Below, piece after piece: positions 33,030 through 49,200 of a DNA stretch of 64,000 nucleotides. This stretch comes from Chlamydoabsidia padenii. Taxonomy: Eukaryota; Mucoromycota; Mucoromycetes; Mucorales; Cunninghamellaceae. The translations under genes and the position numbers were made by a program. Under the pieces are notes generated by a model. That model worked only from the letters and a program-made list of their open reading frames with translations. It made no database searches and had not been told where the DNA came from. Position 1 is the first letter of the stretch, and each line of letters begins with the position of its first letter. The stretch lies in the NCBI GenBank assembly GCA_025330725.1, contig JAIWND010000009.1, positions 372,001 to 436,000 on the forward strand. Reading direction: 5' to 3'.

Positions 33030-35500
33030 CTATTTAGATGAAGGGGGAAGGGAATTATACAAATCTTCGACCGATGGGAATTTGTCGTTAAATTCAGAGA
33101 TGGAAGGTGGACGAAGGGGAGTGGAAGAAGTATCAGTAGTAGTGGCCTGAGGAGGAGGTCTAGCCCGGAATCTTGCAGGTTTTGGTGGTGGTTTAGGTCG
33201 ATAAGATCCGCCTTCCTTGGTTGGTGATAAGGATGTTGATGATGATGATGATGGTGGTGGTGGTGGCGAAGAAGCCCTTTTCCTTTCCATAAAATCCCTA
33301 ATACTTTTGGTGCTTTTGGTGCTAGGTATAATGGCGCTTTTACTACTGCTGCTACTATTGAGGGTCTCTGACTGTTGCTGTTGCTGTTGCTGTAAAGATG
33401 TTGTTGTTAATCCAGGTGCAGAGGATGAATGCTGATGGTGGTGTTGTTTTTGTGGTGGTATAGAGATCGGATCCAGTGTTTGCGTTTCTAATTGCCAAGG
33501 ATAAGGTGCATCCACTTCTTCGTCTTCGTATGTTGTAGTGGTTGAGGATGAGAAACCTTCATTGTCGAATCTACTGTCGAATCCAAACTTTGGAGTGGTG
33601 GTGGAAGATTGTCGTACTGAATCAAATTCTTGATCACCGTGAACCTTGACATGTGTCGGATCAAATGGGTCAAATACAGTTGCATCAGCAGCAGCAATTG
33701 TTGTTGTTGTTGCTTGTGATGGTGGTGGAGTAGAGGTTGGAGATGGTGAAGCAACAGGAGTTCCAGACAACCCTTTTTCTTGACGTGTAGGTCGTCCACG
33801 GCGCATAGGTGTGATGTTGGGTAGATGTTGAGGAGGACTTGGTAGTTTTTCAAAGATAGAAGATGGACTGTCGTTTCTAGAGATGACTTCAGGTGAATCA
33901 TGGCGTGAGATTGGACTAGATTGCGATTCTTGATATATCTAGACACACACATAAAAGGAGTTGGTACATAATAATCCATCAATAGTAATACTTACATTTC
34001 GAATCGGACATTCCACATGCATGAGATCAGACACGGATTTCACTACCTGATAAATATTGGGTCGCTTTTGTTGATCTTCCTGTAACATGGCGATAATGAG
34101 TTGTCGTAGTCCATTAGAGAAGTAAGGTGTTTGTGGGATTGTATAGTGTGCATTCAGTATGGCTAATTGTCCTTGTTCTTCAAATGGTGTGGTGTAATAA
34201 CAGAGTTTGTATAGGAGGACGCCCAGTGCCTAACACGATTTAATAGATTAGACAAGGATTAATCATTGTTATACATTACTTTTCCACCATCTTACCCATA
34301 TGTCAGCTTTTTCATTAATTGGTTTCTTTTGATAGATATCAATCATTTCAGGAGCACGATATTGTAGAGTTGTATGGCGTTGGACATCATCTTCGACCTT
34401 TTGGATTTCTTGCAAGGTGGTTGGTATGTAGGATCCTTTAGAGAGAGCTGCTGATCCAAAATCACATAGTTTGTATTGGTCTTGAGAAAGAATCAGGATG
34501 TTTTCCACCTAAATAATAATAAAACAAGTAAGAGTGAGTTCTATTTGGTTTTGTATTATCATTTCAAGGGTGTTTACCTTCAAATCCCGATGCAATACTG
34601 GAGGTTGACAATAGTGCATATAAGCAAGTGCCTATAACAAGTTAAAGTTAGCATCTTTTCTTTTCGTATGTTCCATGCTAGCTATTAAACTTACTTCACA
34701 AACATTACTAAATATTTTCAAGATTTCAGGTTCAGTGAGACGTTGTTGCAGTCTACGGTTCATCAAGTCTATCACACCACCACCTATACACACAGCACAT
34801 GATAACATTGATTAGTATTCCCTTTTGTCTTTTTTTTTTTTCTTTTGATCCCTCCATCCACCGATCCATACATAGTTTTTCATATCATTCATTACCAGGG
34901 CAGTATTCCATCAAGATCAAGGCTTCAAAACCACCAATAGGCAACGGATCTACTCTTGATTCATAATACCTTACTATGTATTTATGATCACCAAGACGTC
35001 GCTAATAAAAGTAAAGAAAAGGGCATGAGTATTTTATTGTCCCCCCCCACCCCCTCACACGTCAAATTGACACAAGTAAAATATCTTACCATGAAGGCTA
35101 TTTCCTTTTCCACTGTTTTCAAACGTTCAGCGTCGGGGACAGCCACCCTTTTCAATACCACATAGCCGGATTTACCTTCAATTCTAGCCAAATATACATG
35201 AGCGAATCCACCTACAAATATTAACAATAAAAGTAACCGTGAGTGTTTGACAAATGACCTTCATCATCCTACTTTATTTCTATCATCTAGTTTATTCTTT
35301 TTATAACAAGACTTACCTTCAGCAATAAAGTTATGGATAATGACTTGATATTTCCCTACTTGTAAGCGAGTTCCGTTAGGCATTGCACCAGAAGGTAAAG
35401 GAGAAGAATGCGTTGTATCGATCCCCACAGGTACTGGTGGCAAGGTTTGACCGATGCCTTGTTGTTCGGGTATACGAGACTGACGTTGTTGAGCATGCAT
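33030..35500 (-). CDS. Ark1/Prk1-family Ser/Thr kinase (actin patch / endocytosis)
   Basis: Kinase of the Ark/Prk/AAK1-NAK group, which controls clathrin endocytosis and actin patch turnover at the cortex. Eight exons on minus: 35317-35500, 35090-35211, 34896-35001, 34695-34783, 34578-34631, 34296-34508, 33996-34229 and 33030-33938; 636 residues. Gly-loop EGGFAHVYLA, ATP Lys in YVVLKRV, catalytic HRDLK (Asp183), CDFG (Asp201) and an activation segment TTLQYRAPEM are intact. The group hallmark is the long insert before RAPEM (TTLQEIQKVEDDVQRH). The 300-residue tail is Ser/Pro/Gln/Thr-rich with PKPPPKPARFRARPPP, a probable SH3 ligand, as in Ark1/Prk1. CGGGATTTGAAG at 34573-34583 is simply the HRDLK codons. 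Confidence 0.94.
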
Positions 35501-35746
35501 TCCACTTTATCAAAAAAGATTTCAGCAAATGGGAGTCAAACAAAAGGAAGAGAGTTTTAAGATAACAAAGAGAGAGAAGGGAGAAAGAGATGGGGGAAGT
35601 GGTGAATTAATAAAGAAGAAGAAAGAGAGACGGCAATCAAAAAAAAAAAAAAAAATTAGGCCAAGATCGAAAATGCGGCCTTTTAAAAACAAATTCAAAT
35701 GCCGCCCATGCAGTGTTTATTATCAAAAAAAAAGGGGTATCATATA
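35501..35746. other. Kinase promoter / CBS-gene terminator
   Basis: CT-rich leader of the kinase gene on minus, an A-run near 35640, a TTCAAATGCCGCCC relative of the recurrent motif near 35695 and minus poly(A) signal TTTATT at 35716-35721. Confidence 0.4.
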
Positions 35747-36679
35747 CTAGAAGAAGGCATCATCTAAAAAGAAGCCAAGTACATCACTGGGAGTAACCAC
35801 GCCTTGAATGTGTCCGTCTTGGTCAATCCACCATAACCGATTTGCTTTTCTAAGGACCATGGCCGCCATGATTTGAGACAAAGTGAATCGATCATGAATA
35901 GTAAAAGGAGCCACGACACCACGATGTGATCTCTGAAATATGAGCACCGGTTCATGCCATCGAGCCTTATCAATTCCCCAAACATCTTGTAGCCCAATGT
36001 CACTGAGCAAGTAATTTTCATCATCGACGATTGGTAACGCGCTGGTCAGAGAAGAGTCACGCATGAGTTGGTTGAATGCATGATAGGCAGTTGCCTTGAA
36101 AGTTATTTTATTGACTTGTTGATGGGTTATTTGCTTAACCAGGCGCGGGACAGTTTCATCCAGGATAGAGCCCAAATGATGATTATGGGCTTGAAGGTAG
36201 CGAAGAATGTCCATTTGAGTCAAGAGGGCGGGATCGTCTTTGCCACTGACGAGGACGGCTGGGTGAGATTCAGTGAGCAAACCCATTACGTCCACCAAAG
36301 CATCCGAGTAGTGAAATGTCACCCACCTTGATTTTTCATTTACATGTCCAATCGCATCTTTTAGTTGTAGCTTGTCCGACATCTTGTTTGTAACCCATTT
36401 CATCAAATCCAGGGCGCTGATGATAGCCACATATACCTTGGTTTGGTCAGCAGCCAATCGATAGACAGGAAGATGAATAACATTTTTGGTCGAGAGCAAA
36501 TCAAATGCATATTCAACGGTGGCATCCACTGAGACATCCACTAGTGATTGTTTAGATGGTGGCATGGTGGCCAGGACATGGGAGATGGTTTTCGTGGCAA
36601 GGAAGGAGTGATGGGTACTAGTGTTCCCAGAGAAAAATGGATCACCTGATAAGGATACTTGATGTTTTAAAGTAGTCAT
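35747..36679 (-). CDS. Four-CBS (two Bateman modules) domain protein
   Basis: Single-exon gene of 310 residues composed of about four CBS motifs, which usually sense adenine nucleotides or act as regulatory adaptors. Repeated CBS signatures are visible: VEYAFDLLSTKNVIHLPVYR with VAIISALDLMKWV; LVDVMGLLTESHPAVLVSG with LLTQMDILRYL; AYHAFNQLMRDSSLTSALPI; and LSQIMAAMVLRKANRLWWID with IQGVVTPSDVLGFF. Order and size resemble AMPK-gamma/Sds23-type proteins but no more exact match is claimed. ATG 36679 was preferred over an in-frame ATG 45 nt upstream, because the upstream stretch codes a Ser/Leu run from the CT-rich leader. Divergent from the RecQ gene, 394 bp apart. Minus poly(A) signal at 35716-35721. 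Confidence 0.85.
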   Translation of the reverse strand: MTTLKHQVSLSGDPFFSGNTSTHHSFLATKTISHVLATMPPSKQSLVDVSVDATVEYAFDLLSTKNVIHLPVYRLAADQTKVYVAIISALDLMKWVTNKMSDKLQLKDAIGHVNEKSRWVTFHYSDALVDVMGLLTESHPAVLVSGKDDPALLTQMDILRYLQAHNHHLGSILDETVPRLVKQITHQQVNKITFKATAYHAFNQLMRDSSLTSALPIVDDENYLLSDIGLQDVWGIDKARWHEPVLIFQRSHRGVVAPFTIHDRFTLSQIMAAMVLRKANRLWWIDQDGHIQGVVTPSDVLGFFLDDAFF

Positions 36680-37073
36680 GGATAAAGAGAGAGAAAGTGG
36701 TTTTGATGGAAAGATAAAAGACAAAGGAGCATTTTCTTTTTCTTTTTTATCATTTTCATGCGAGCGGGCGTTTAAAATTCGTCGTCAAATCAATGGGCCA
36801 ATCAGAATCGATCCTTATTGTGAGACCTTGTCTCATCATAACGCCTACTTTGACCATTCAATGATCCTGTTAACTATTCGTCGCCACCTTGGGTTCGGAA
36901 ACATTTGTTCTTTTCTATCATCCCTTTTGATAAAAGGTCCCCTATTTTCCAGACCGTGAAACGGAAAAAAAGGCATACAGTCGGGATTTGAAAATCCATA
37001 AAGTGGGCGACTCTCTTCATTTTTTCTCTTTTTCTTTTCTTTTCTCGCTTCACCTTTAACTTTTGTGATTCAA
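36680..37073. promoter_or_regulatory. Bidirectional promoter, CBS protein / RecQ
   Basis: Contains CCAAT at 36798-36802 in the 12-mer CCAATCAGAATC (same 12-mer at 16437), CGGGATTTGAA at 36982-36992 (82 nt before the RecQ ATG) and a CT-rich leader on each side. Roles inferred from position. Confidence 0.5.
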
Positions 37074-39681
<2,608 letters not shown>

Positions 39682-40440
39682 TCCTAGTAGATTTGTTGTT
39701 GTCTATATGTAGAATAGTAAAACCGAAGCACTTTTTATAGCTGTAGCATAGTTGTATGAATATTACTGTAAATAAAATAAAAACACTCACTTTGTTTATG
39801 CAAACAAACTTGATGCCTTTGAGGAGGGGAGGGGTTATTATGTATATCTACATGTATAAATGAAAAAAAAGTGCCAATGTGTGGTCAGTGCACTTGTATG
39901 AAGACAGTCAAGTTGTTTGCCAACTTGAATCATGCATTGCCTTTCTTACAGATTGACCGCCTCAATATAAAAAAAGAGGTGTATGTCGGACAAGGTGGAG
40001 CGAGACAAAGCGGGGAATAAAATAAGGGGTACATCAATACCTAAAAGAAGACAGGTGTCTTTGTATGTAAATAACATCAAAGGGGAAAGCATATGAAAAT
40101 TGTAAAAACATCATATGCCCAATATTTTAAAGGAGTTGAAGGATAAGGGGGAACAAAAGTGAGTCAATCTATTCACACACACGCCCAACCCTTATTTCCA
40201 TTGTGCTCCCGTCAATCCGTGTGTTGTGCCCCTGACCCACTTTTTTTTTTTGGAACTCCTATAAATAATCCCGAAAGGGCAATGCGTTCGTTTCCCTCTT
40301 TTTCTTCTTTCTTCTTTCCTTCTTCTTCTTTTATTACTTTTTACTTTTTACTTTTTACTTTTTTGCTTTTATTTTCTACTCTTTTTAACTTTTCTTCTTT
40401 CTTCTTCTTACTTAATTTACTAATTGTTAATATCTTCTCC
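39682..40440. other. Intergenic with CT-rich promoter
   Basis: RecQ poly(A) signal at 39771-39776, then about 600 bp without recognised features, and from about 40280 a long pyrimidine-rich leader with a TTTACTTTTTACTTTTTACT run. The same frame as the next gene stays open far upstream through this tract, but the residues are only Phe/Ser/Leu and are taken as leader. Confidence 0.5.
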
Positions 40441-42057
40441 ATGTTTGCTGGTCAACGTCCTCAACCTTTATCATTGCAACAACGAGTTTACACCATGGGG
40501 AAAGATCTTTGGCCTGAACCAACCTCACCTGCTGCTACTACCATTACCACCTTCTCCTCACTCTCTTGGGCCGCGGAAAAATCTGCTGCTGAATTACGAA
40601 TTCATCTTAAAAACGCACACATCTCGCTACGTGAAAAAGAAAAAGGTAAAACAACAAGAAAAGGAGGCACTCCATGTTGTGATTACTCTCCTCTATCATA
40701 CTCATCCTCTTATTTTTTAGACCTTAAATTGGCTGCTGAAATAGGACATTATCTCTTGGAAAACAACGCAGCATTGAAATCACAATATGAAACACTCTTA
40801 CAACAACAGTTACTGGAACAACAAGATGATCAAGACACTGAAGATAATGATGACTGTGACTTTATACTTGTCTCTCAACAAAAAGCACATCAACGAGTCC
40901 TCGGTGAACTTCAAGATAAAAACATGGAACTCCAACGTCTTTTGGAAGATGCACAAGATCAAACGGATAAAGTCAAGATGGTCCACGACAAAAAAGCGCG
41001 TGAGCTGGAATACGACATCACCTTACTCAAAGATCACCTGGACATGGCTGCTCAAAGGATCGAAGAAATGGAACAAGATGGTGTCTCTGCACTGGTGAAT
41101 AACAATGGTGGTAACTCTCATCAAGTGGAATACCAACAACGACAACAAGAACATGATGGTTTATTGGTAGAATTGCAACACAAGATCGATCAACTGGAAT
41201 ACGAGAATAATCAACTGATACACAACCGACAAACCATCCAAGATCGACTCGATAAGGCTCTTCATGATGTGGATGCTTTACAGACACAATTCAATATTGG
41301 TGAATGGACACGCGAAGGTTATGCTCAACTGAATGATGCTTATCAACGACAATTCAGCCATATCGCTCAACTCAGTATGTCATTGGAAGAACATCGCCAT
41401 ATCTTGACCCATTTGGTGGAAAACGATGGTCTTCCCGCTTTTAGTCACAGTATTTCCAGTGCCGCCACAACACACAACAGTGACACTTGTTATCACAACA
41501 GCAACAATAACAACAATAGTTTGATGGTCGAATTGGAAAAAGCATGGCATCGGGATCACTCGGCGTCTAATGCAACACAACAACAAACGTGGCGCTTTTA
41601 TGATGATCAACAACAACAACAACAACAAGATAAGGATGATGGTTACTCTTCACTCTCCGGAAGTGGTGCGGTCAAATGTCAAGATTCTTTCTCTGGGTTT
41701 ACCGACACGTCATGTTTTTATGCACCTCCTCGTCTGACCAAACCCCATCTACTTGATAACAACACCCTGGATTATGCATTGATTAAATACGACAACAACA
41801 ACGATGATGACGATAATCTATTTGGTCCTCTTGATTCGAATGATGCCTTGACCACTTATAATCTATACCCTGATCTATCTCGCCATACTTACTCAACCGG
41901 GCTCATCATGTCCAAACAGGAACAACAACAACAACAACAACCGGTTGGTATGGTAAACAAGGTTCAACGTTGGTGTCGATTTGCTATTGTCTTGACTGTG
42001 GCGGTATTCATCAATGTCTTTGAAGGCCCAGATATCATGCTGGAAGACAAACAATGA
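40441..42057 (+). CDS. Tail-anchored coiled-coil protein with CC1-box-like motif
   Basis: Two exons, 40441-40645 and 40721-42057; 513 residues. Residues 45-320 are strongly coiled-coil. The segment EKEKDLKLAAEIGHYLLENN (residues 65-84) matches the HAP1_N / CC1-box pattern (DLxLAAEIGxxLLExN) by which BICD-, HAP1-, TRAK- and Spindly-type adaptors bind dynein light intermediate chain. The second half has Asn/Gln/Asp-rich linkers. The last 35 residues are a basic lead (KVQRWCR), a hydrophobic segment FAIVLTVAVFINVF and a short acidic tail, so a tail-anchored membrane protein is inferred. A role as organelle-bound dynein adaptor is a hypothesis. The 75-nt intron has no stop and is divisible by three. 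ATG 40441 was chosen for its position after the pyrimidine leader. Poly(A) signal 42255-42260. Confidence 0.82.
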   Translation: MFAGQRPQPLSLQQRVYTMGKDLWPEPTSPAATTITTFSSLSWAAEKSAAELRIHLKNAHISLREKEKGKTTRKGGTPCCDYSPLSYSSSYFLDLKLAAEIGHYLLENNAALKSQYETLLQQQLLEQQDDQDTEDNDDCDFILVSQQKAHQRVLGELQDKNMELQRLLEDAQDQTDKVKMVHDKKARELEYDITLLKDHLDMAAQRIEEMEQDGVSALVNNNGGNSHQVEYQQRQQEHDGLLVELQHKIDQLEYENNQLIHNRQTIQDRLDKALHDVDALQTQFNIGEWTREGYAQLNDAYQRQFSHIAQLSMSLEEHRHILTHLVENDGLPAFSHSISSAATTHNSDTCYHNSNNNNNSLMVELEKAWHRDHSASNATQQQTWRFYDDQQQQQQQDKDDGYSSLSGSGAVKCQDSFSGFTDTSCFYAPPRLTKPHLLDNNTLDYALIKYDNNNDDDDNLFGPLDSNDALTTYNLYPDLSRHTYSTGLIMSKQEQQQQQQPVGMVNKVQRWCRFAIVLTVAVFINVFEGPDIMLEDKQ

Positions 42058-42436
42058 TCCTCACCCCTATCTTTAATATATATGATTCTTTTACTTTTTA
42101 CTTTTTGTATATCAGTATACCCTACTTTATTAACATTTTGTTTTTATTTGTAAATATTACTCTACCCCCTATATCCATCCCATCCCCCTTTTCATCTCTT
42201 ACTCCTATCTTCCCATCATAACATTTATACCACCACACATTTCTTATTTAAATCAATAAAGACAATTATTATACTAGTCCACAAACTGTTTTATTGGATA
42301 GGTTTTAAATCAACATGTATATGTATATATATAAAGGTTAGGGTAGGGGACTTTACAAAGACTATAGACAAAATAAAAGGGGGGGGGAAAGAAGTAATGT
42401 AATATGATAGACATTGAGAGTTTGGGCGGGATTTAA

Positions 42437-42467
<31 letters not shown>

Positions 42468-42524
42468 CTATGTAGACTATATACAAAATAAATACCCATT
42501 CCATAACTATACAAAAAGCACCCC
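42058..42524. other. Convergent intergenic region
   Basis: Contains the (+) poly(A) signal at 42255-42260, CGGGATTTAAA at 42427-42437 and a (GA)n microsatellite at about 42445-42468. Here the motif is not next to a start codon on either side. Confidence 0.45.
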
Positions 42525-42815
42525 CTAGTGGACCAGATTGATCAAAGGGCGGGAATCACCGACACTGAGCGAGCGAGGACGGTAAGTAGGAAGACGCACA
42601 GGTACAAAGCTTGAATCCAATGGTAATGGGTTATTGGTGCGAGGAATAAGTAAGCCATCCTGATCATCATCCAGTAAGAGGTTGCCGTAGTGTCGTGATT
42701 GTTGAAGGATTTGGCGTAGTTCGGTACAAGCATCATCCACTTCATCTTGTCTATTGAGAGATGGTTGTAACACGGCAGTGGGTTTCTTTGGACAAGGTGC
42801 AATAATGTTGTTCAT
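42525..42815 (-). CDS. Small orphan protein, 96 residues
   Basis: Single-exon frame on minus. Begins MNNIIAPCPKKPTAV, then an acidic helical part (DEVDDACTELRQILQQS), DDDQDGLLIPRT and a Pro/Arg/Ser C-terminus. No known domain. Support for a real gene: composition unlike the flanking DNA, a TATATATA run immediately upstream of the ATG (42822-42833), and an exact CGGGATTTGAA at 42985-42995 about 170 nt upstream, as for other genes here. A chance frame cannot be excluded. Divergent from the C2H2 gene. Confidence 0.5.
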   Translation of the reverse strand: MNNIIAPCPKKPTAVLQPSLNRQDEVDDACTELRQILQQSRHYGNLLLDDDQDGLLIPRTNNPLPLDSSFVPVRLPTYRPRSLSVGDSRPLINLVH

Positions 42816-43459
42816 GGTGTGTGTGTATATATATAAAGAAGGTTATGTACAAAAGAGAAGGAAAAAAAAAAAAAAAAAAAAAAAGAATCAAGTTGAAAGT
42901 GTTCCGAGGAGGGGGAGCTTCGAAACAGCAAATATTGAAAAAAAAAAGCGACTTGGCTCCTTTTTATTAGTGTCACATCGATGGCGGGATTTGAAAAACT
43001 CATGAGCCACTTGTTCCATGAAATTGATTGTTTTCACTTCTTTTATTCACATCCTCAAGTTCTGCTGACAACATCATACTATAGACCTACTATTAAAGTG
43101 AATGGATCTGGGGTTTATACACTATGATAGGTACAAAAAGGGCCTTTGAAAGAAGTCGGTCTGTTGAAACCCCGTCGTTTTATAAATAGAAAGGGCACAA
43201 GACCTTCATTGGTGGATGACTTCATAATGATGAGAGATTCTTATTGATGGGTGGTTCTTGTTAAAATCACCAAAAAGGTATACTCACATTGCAATATCCA
43301 GGTTGGGGAACAACTTGCTCATTGTGCAAAAGGAAGCGGGAATTTCGGGGTTTGAATTTACTGGATTCAAACAAACAGGGCGCTGATTTTTTTTTTTTTT
43401 TTTTTCATTCTTCCTCTTCTTTTTCCCCTTTGATCAGGAAAAGCACGACATTGTCAATA
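42816..43459. other. Bidirectional promoter region
   Basis: A-run near 42861-42884, CGGGATTTGAA at 42985-42995, CGGGGTTTGAATTT near 43342, and a T-run at 43387-43406 followed by a CT-rich leader for the C2H2 gene. No gene seen. Confidence 0.45.
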
Positions 43460-44677
43460 ATGGGAAAAGCAAAAAAGGTCTTTACATGTACTGTAAGTTG
43501 GTTTATACTTGACAACACGATGGGTTTCACTCATCTCCTCTTTTTCATTTTGTATAGGTTTGCGATGATACTTTTGATGCAAAGGTAGCATATAATAGAC
43601 ACATGGCCGCTTATCACCCTGAAGAAGGTAAAGCTTTGATTATAAAAAACAATAACGACAATAAAACGAATTCTAACTGGACATTATCTATTTATTTATT
43701 TTTTTGATAAACAACAACAAGGCGCTTTTGAAAAAAAGTACAAACGGCACCCATCCGATTATAGGTCACTCTCTTCCTCACCCTCACCACCCACTCTCCA
43801 AGGAAAGAAAAGAAAAATCGACCTGATGCTGATGGACGGTGACGATAACACATCTTATGAAGCACAAGGGCTAAATGTGGTTGGCACTGAAAATATACGC
43901 GGAAATCAAAACAATGATTCCTTGGAACGACAATTGGATCTTAGTAAGTCATCCCCCCCCTCCCCAAAAAAAGAATGGATCTAATACTTACTTTTTATAA
44001 AACAAACTAGCTTCTTATCAAGCGTGGGTTTTTAATAAAAAGTCTAAAGACGCAGGCTTCAGACCTATTCCTAAAACTGGACGAGAAGAACTTCGTCGAC
44101 TATTACACACTGTTTACAAGTAAGTAAAAAAAAAAGGGGGGGAAAGGGGGAAACTAATAATTCATGGTATCTAACCCACCTATATCTTTTCTCTCTCTGT
44201 AGCTCGATATCTACAGACCACGATGCATCCAATGAATCCGCCATGGCCGTCATTCGTTACTTGGACAAGAAACTCAGAATGACCCTGGTACCTCAAGGTA
44301 TGGACGCCAGTCGCTTTGATATACAAAAAACTCAAGACATGGCTGAAAAACGCAAGGCGGAAATCCGGCAGGCTTTACATGATCGGGCTCGATTGTCTTT
44401 GGAAAAATTTTACACCAAGATGGATACGGAAAGACTTTGGTTAAAAAATGCTGCGTTGATGGTCCAGTTGGAGGAGGATGAAGGAAAGGATGTGGTAGAA
44501 GAACGGCTGGATGTGATCCCGGTACACTTGGTAAGTAGTTGGTTAGCTATCTAGGTCTGTTTATACTAATGTTTTTTATGTTACATGTAGAAAAAGTATG
44601 TGTCTGACACACCACCCAAGATTGCATATGATTATACGTATTACACATTGAATTACCCTAGCTCCTCCTTCTCATGA
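43460..44677 (+). CDS. Single C2H2 zinc-finger protein, family unknown
   Basis: Six exons: 43460-43492, 43558-43627, 43722-43943, 44011-44119, 44203-44530 and 44591-44677; 282 residues. One C2H2 finger at residues about 8-28 (FTCTVCDDTFDAKVAYNRHM ... H), split by intron 1 between Thr11 and Val12. After a basic linker (QGKKRKIDLML, a possible nuclear signal) comes a conserved-looking helical part: SYQAWVFNKKSKDAGFRPIP, GREELRRLLHTVYNS, MAVIRYLDKKLRMTLVPQG. A charged helix (RLWLKNAALMVQLEEDEG) and a Tyr-rich end follow. The family is not recognised. A nuclear RNA- or DNA-linked role is a guess from the finger and basic patch. Convergent with Gfa1 across 1.85 kb. Poly(A) signal 44799-44804. Confidence 0.8.
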
Positions 44678-45024
44678 TGGTTTATAGTATAGTCTTCCTT
44701 CCTTTTTTATTGTAATAACCCCCCCCCAAATACCAATAGTGGTAGTGTATATATTATAAAATTAATCTAGCTAATGACATTATTACATTGCTTGATCTAA
44801 TAAATGTATGGTTGGAATGAATTTCATGATTAAAATCATGAAATGTGTGTATGTTGTATTCATATCAGTTTTTTTTCCGATTATGCTCTCAAAGTATTTG
44901 ACGACAGGGTCCGATTACTAGTTTTATCAATCAAGTAAAAGCAACAATAAAATATACAAAAGCAATCGTATACAGGAAAAGAAATCCTGTCATGAAACCT
45001 ACTTCGTATTCAACCCCCGCTATA

Positions 45025-45440
45025 CCTTGATTCCTTACTAAGATTTTGGATGGGCTCTCCTCGCTCCATTGTTAAAGGATGCTAATGATTAAAGTGGTGA
45101 TATGAATACTATAACCCATTTCCAATATACTTTACCGCAAAAGCCAAGCACCAGGACCCTTGTGTTAGTCGGTTCAAGCTTGCAATGAGTTTTACCTGTC
45201 TTTTGCAAGAAAAAAGGACGAAGACTTTTTTTTACAGACAGAAGCAGAATCATTTTCAAATCCCGTCAGTCCCTAGTCAGAGTTGGAAGGAGCTTTACCG
45301 CTCCATTGTCAACGGATGCTAATGATTAAAGTGGCCATGTGGACACTATGACCCATTTCCAACATACTTTACCGCAAGTTCAAGTACCAAAGACCCCTGT
45401 GTTAGTATGTTTAGACTTGCAATGACTTTTACCTTTTCTT
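45025..45440 (-). repeat. Two tandem family B repeats, inverted
   Basis: Copies at about 45025-45215 and 45290-45440. Read on minus both carry the order AACACAAGGG-TC, GGTAAAGTAT-TTGGAAATGGGT, ACTTTAATCATTAGCATCC, AATGGAGC, as in the third copy of the array near 20.9 kb. Together with those at 18.5 and 20.5-21.2 kb there are six copies in the window. Confidence 0.65.
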
Positions 45441-45581
45441 TACGACGAAAGATTTTCAATGTGGACGAAAGAAAGCTTCGTTTTCAAACGCCGAACACCA
45501 AAATTCAATTCGCCTGCGTGATCATGGAGGGGAAGCGTTGTCAGTCGAGATTTCGTTATTCGTTGTAGGGCCCAAATTTAT

Positions 45582-45760
45582 ATGCAGTCTCTCTCCACCC
45601 AAGTTCTCCCCGTGCCCCCTTTTTGGCGAAGGCACGCACTCCAAAAAAAAAAAATTCAACTACTCACTCTACTATGTTTTGTGAAAGTTTCTCTCTACCC
45701 AGCTTCTCCTGTCCCCCCCCCTTTGCGAGGACACTCCATTCCATTTTTATTACCATCAAC
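45582..45760 (+). repeat. Imperfect tandem duplication, about 106-nt period
   Basis: AGTCTCTCTCCACCCAAGTT at 45583 recurs as AGTTTCTCTCTACCCAGCTT at 45688, each followed by a C-rich run, GCGA-GG-CACGCACTCCA or GCGAGGACACTCCATTCCA, and an A- or T-rich stretch. Not part of a gene. Confidence 0.5.
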
Positions 45761-46527
45761 AAATTGTTGCGCAAAAAAGCGGTGTTTTAAAAAGAGGGAT
45801 TTCAAAGCTTTATGATGAAGAAGTTTGAGTGTTTTGTTGTACTGTAACTGCGCTACTTTTATATTTTAAGCATTAGTTTAAATCAATAGCTATAATATAG
45901 TCTACATTTCACATCCCCTGATTCCTTTGGCCTTTGGCCGAATGGTCGGCACCTTTCGGGTGCTGCCTGTGGCACAAATTTGTCGATACGTTTACGTTTA
46001 GGTGTAAAGTTACAATACAACTTTTTGATGGGGTCAAGGGGCCAGACAACATCGGCGTTTCAAAGAGGGGTTTTTTTTTATTATGACGGGGACGAGGATC
46101 AAAAAAACGTTTGTCATTTTTTATAAAAAGTTTCTCCCCATCCAATGTTTTTCCCTGATGAGCGGGTTTTTAATATGCATAAACGTATTTAAATCCCCGC
46201 AACACTACACAAAGCGATCGCCCCATCCCTACATCCCGTGTTTATATTACAAGATGATCTTTTTTGTTTAGGTGGTAGTCTAGATTATAAAACACTGTTG
46301 AAACATTTGCCTTTTTATTTACAAAAACTGTTAGTTTTTTTCTTTTATAATAAAGAGTATGGAATCAGAGGTAAAGGAGCTATATAAGAAAAAAGAAGTA
46401 TGAGAGTGGGATGCCGATAAATCAAAAGAGGAAGGATGAGTGTGTGGGGAGGGGAAGGAAGTGTGGAATAAGTGGAAGTGTGTATAAGTGTCCAACCCCT
46501 ATAACTAAACTATAACTATGTAAGATC

Positions 46528-49200
<2,673 letters not shown>

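Larger units (their letters stand above)
44678..46527. other. 1.85-kb convergent interval with repeats
   Basis: Contains two inverted family B copies, TTCAAATCCCG at 45255-45265, an imperfect tandem duplication (about 45582-45760) and the Gfa1 minus poly(A) signal (TTTATT, 46314-46319). No gene is supported. Confidence 0.5.

Noticed and set aside
34573..34583. CGGGATTTGAA copy inside the kinase gene
   Set aside because: These bases are the codons for RDLK of the HRDLK catalytic loop, so the match is coincidental and was not counted.
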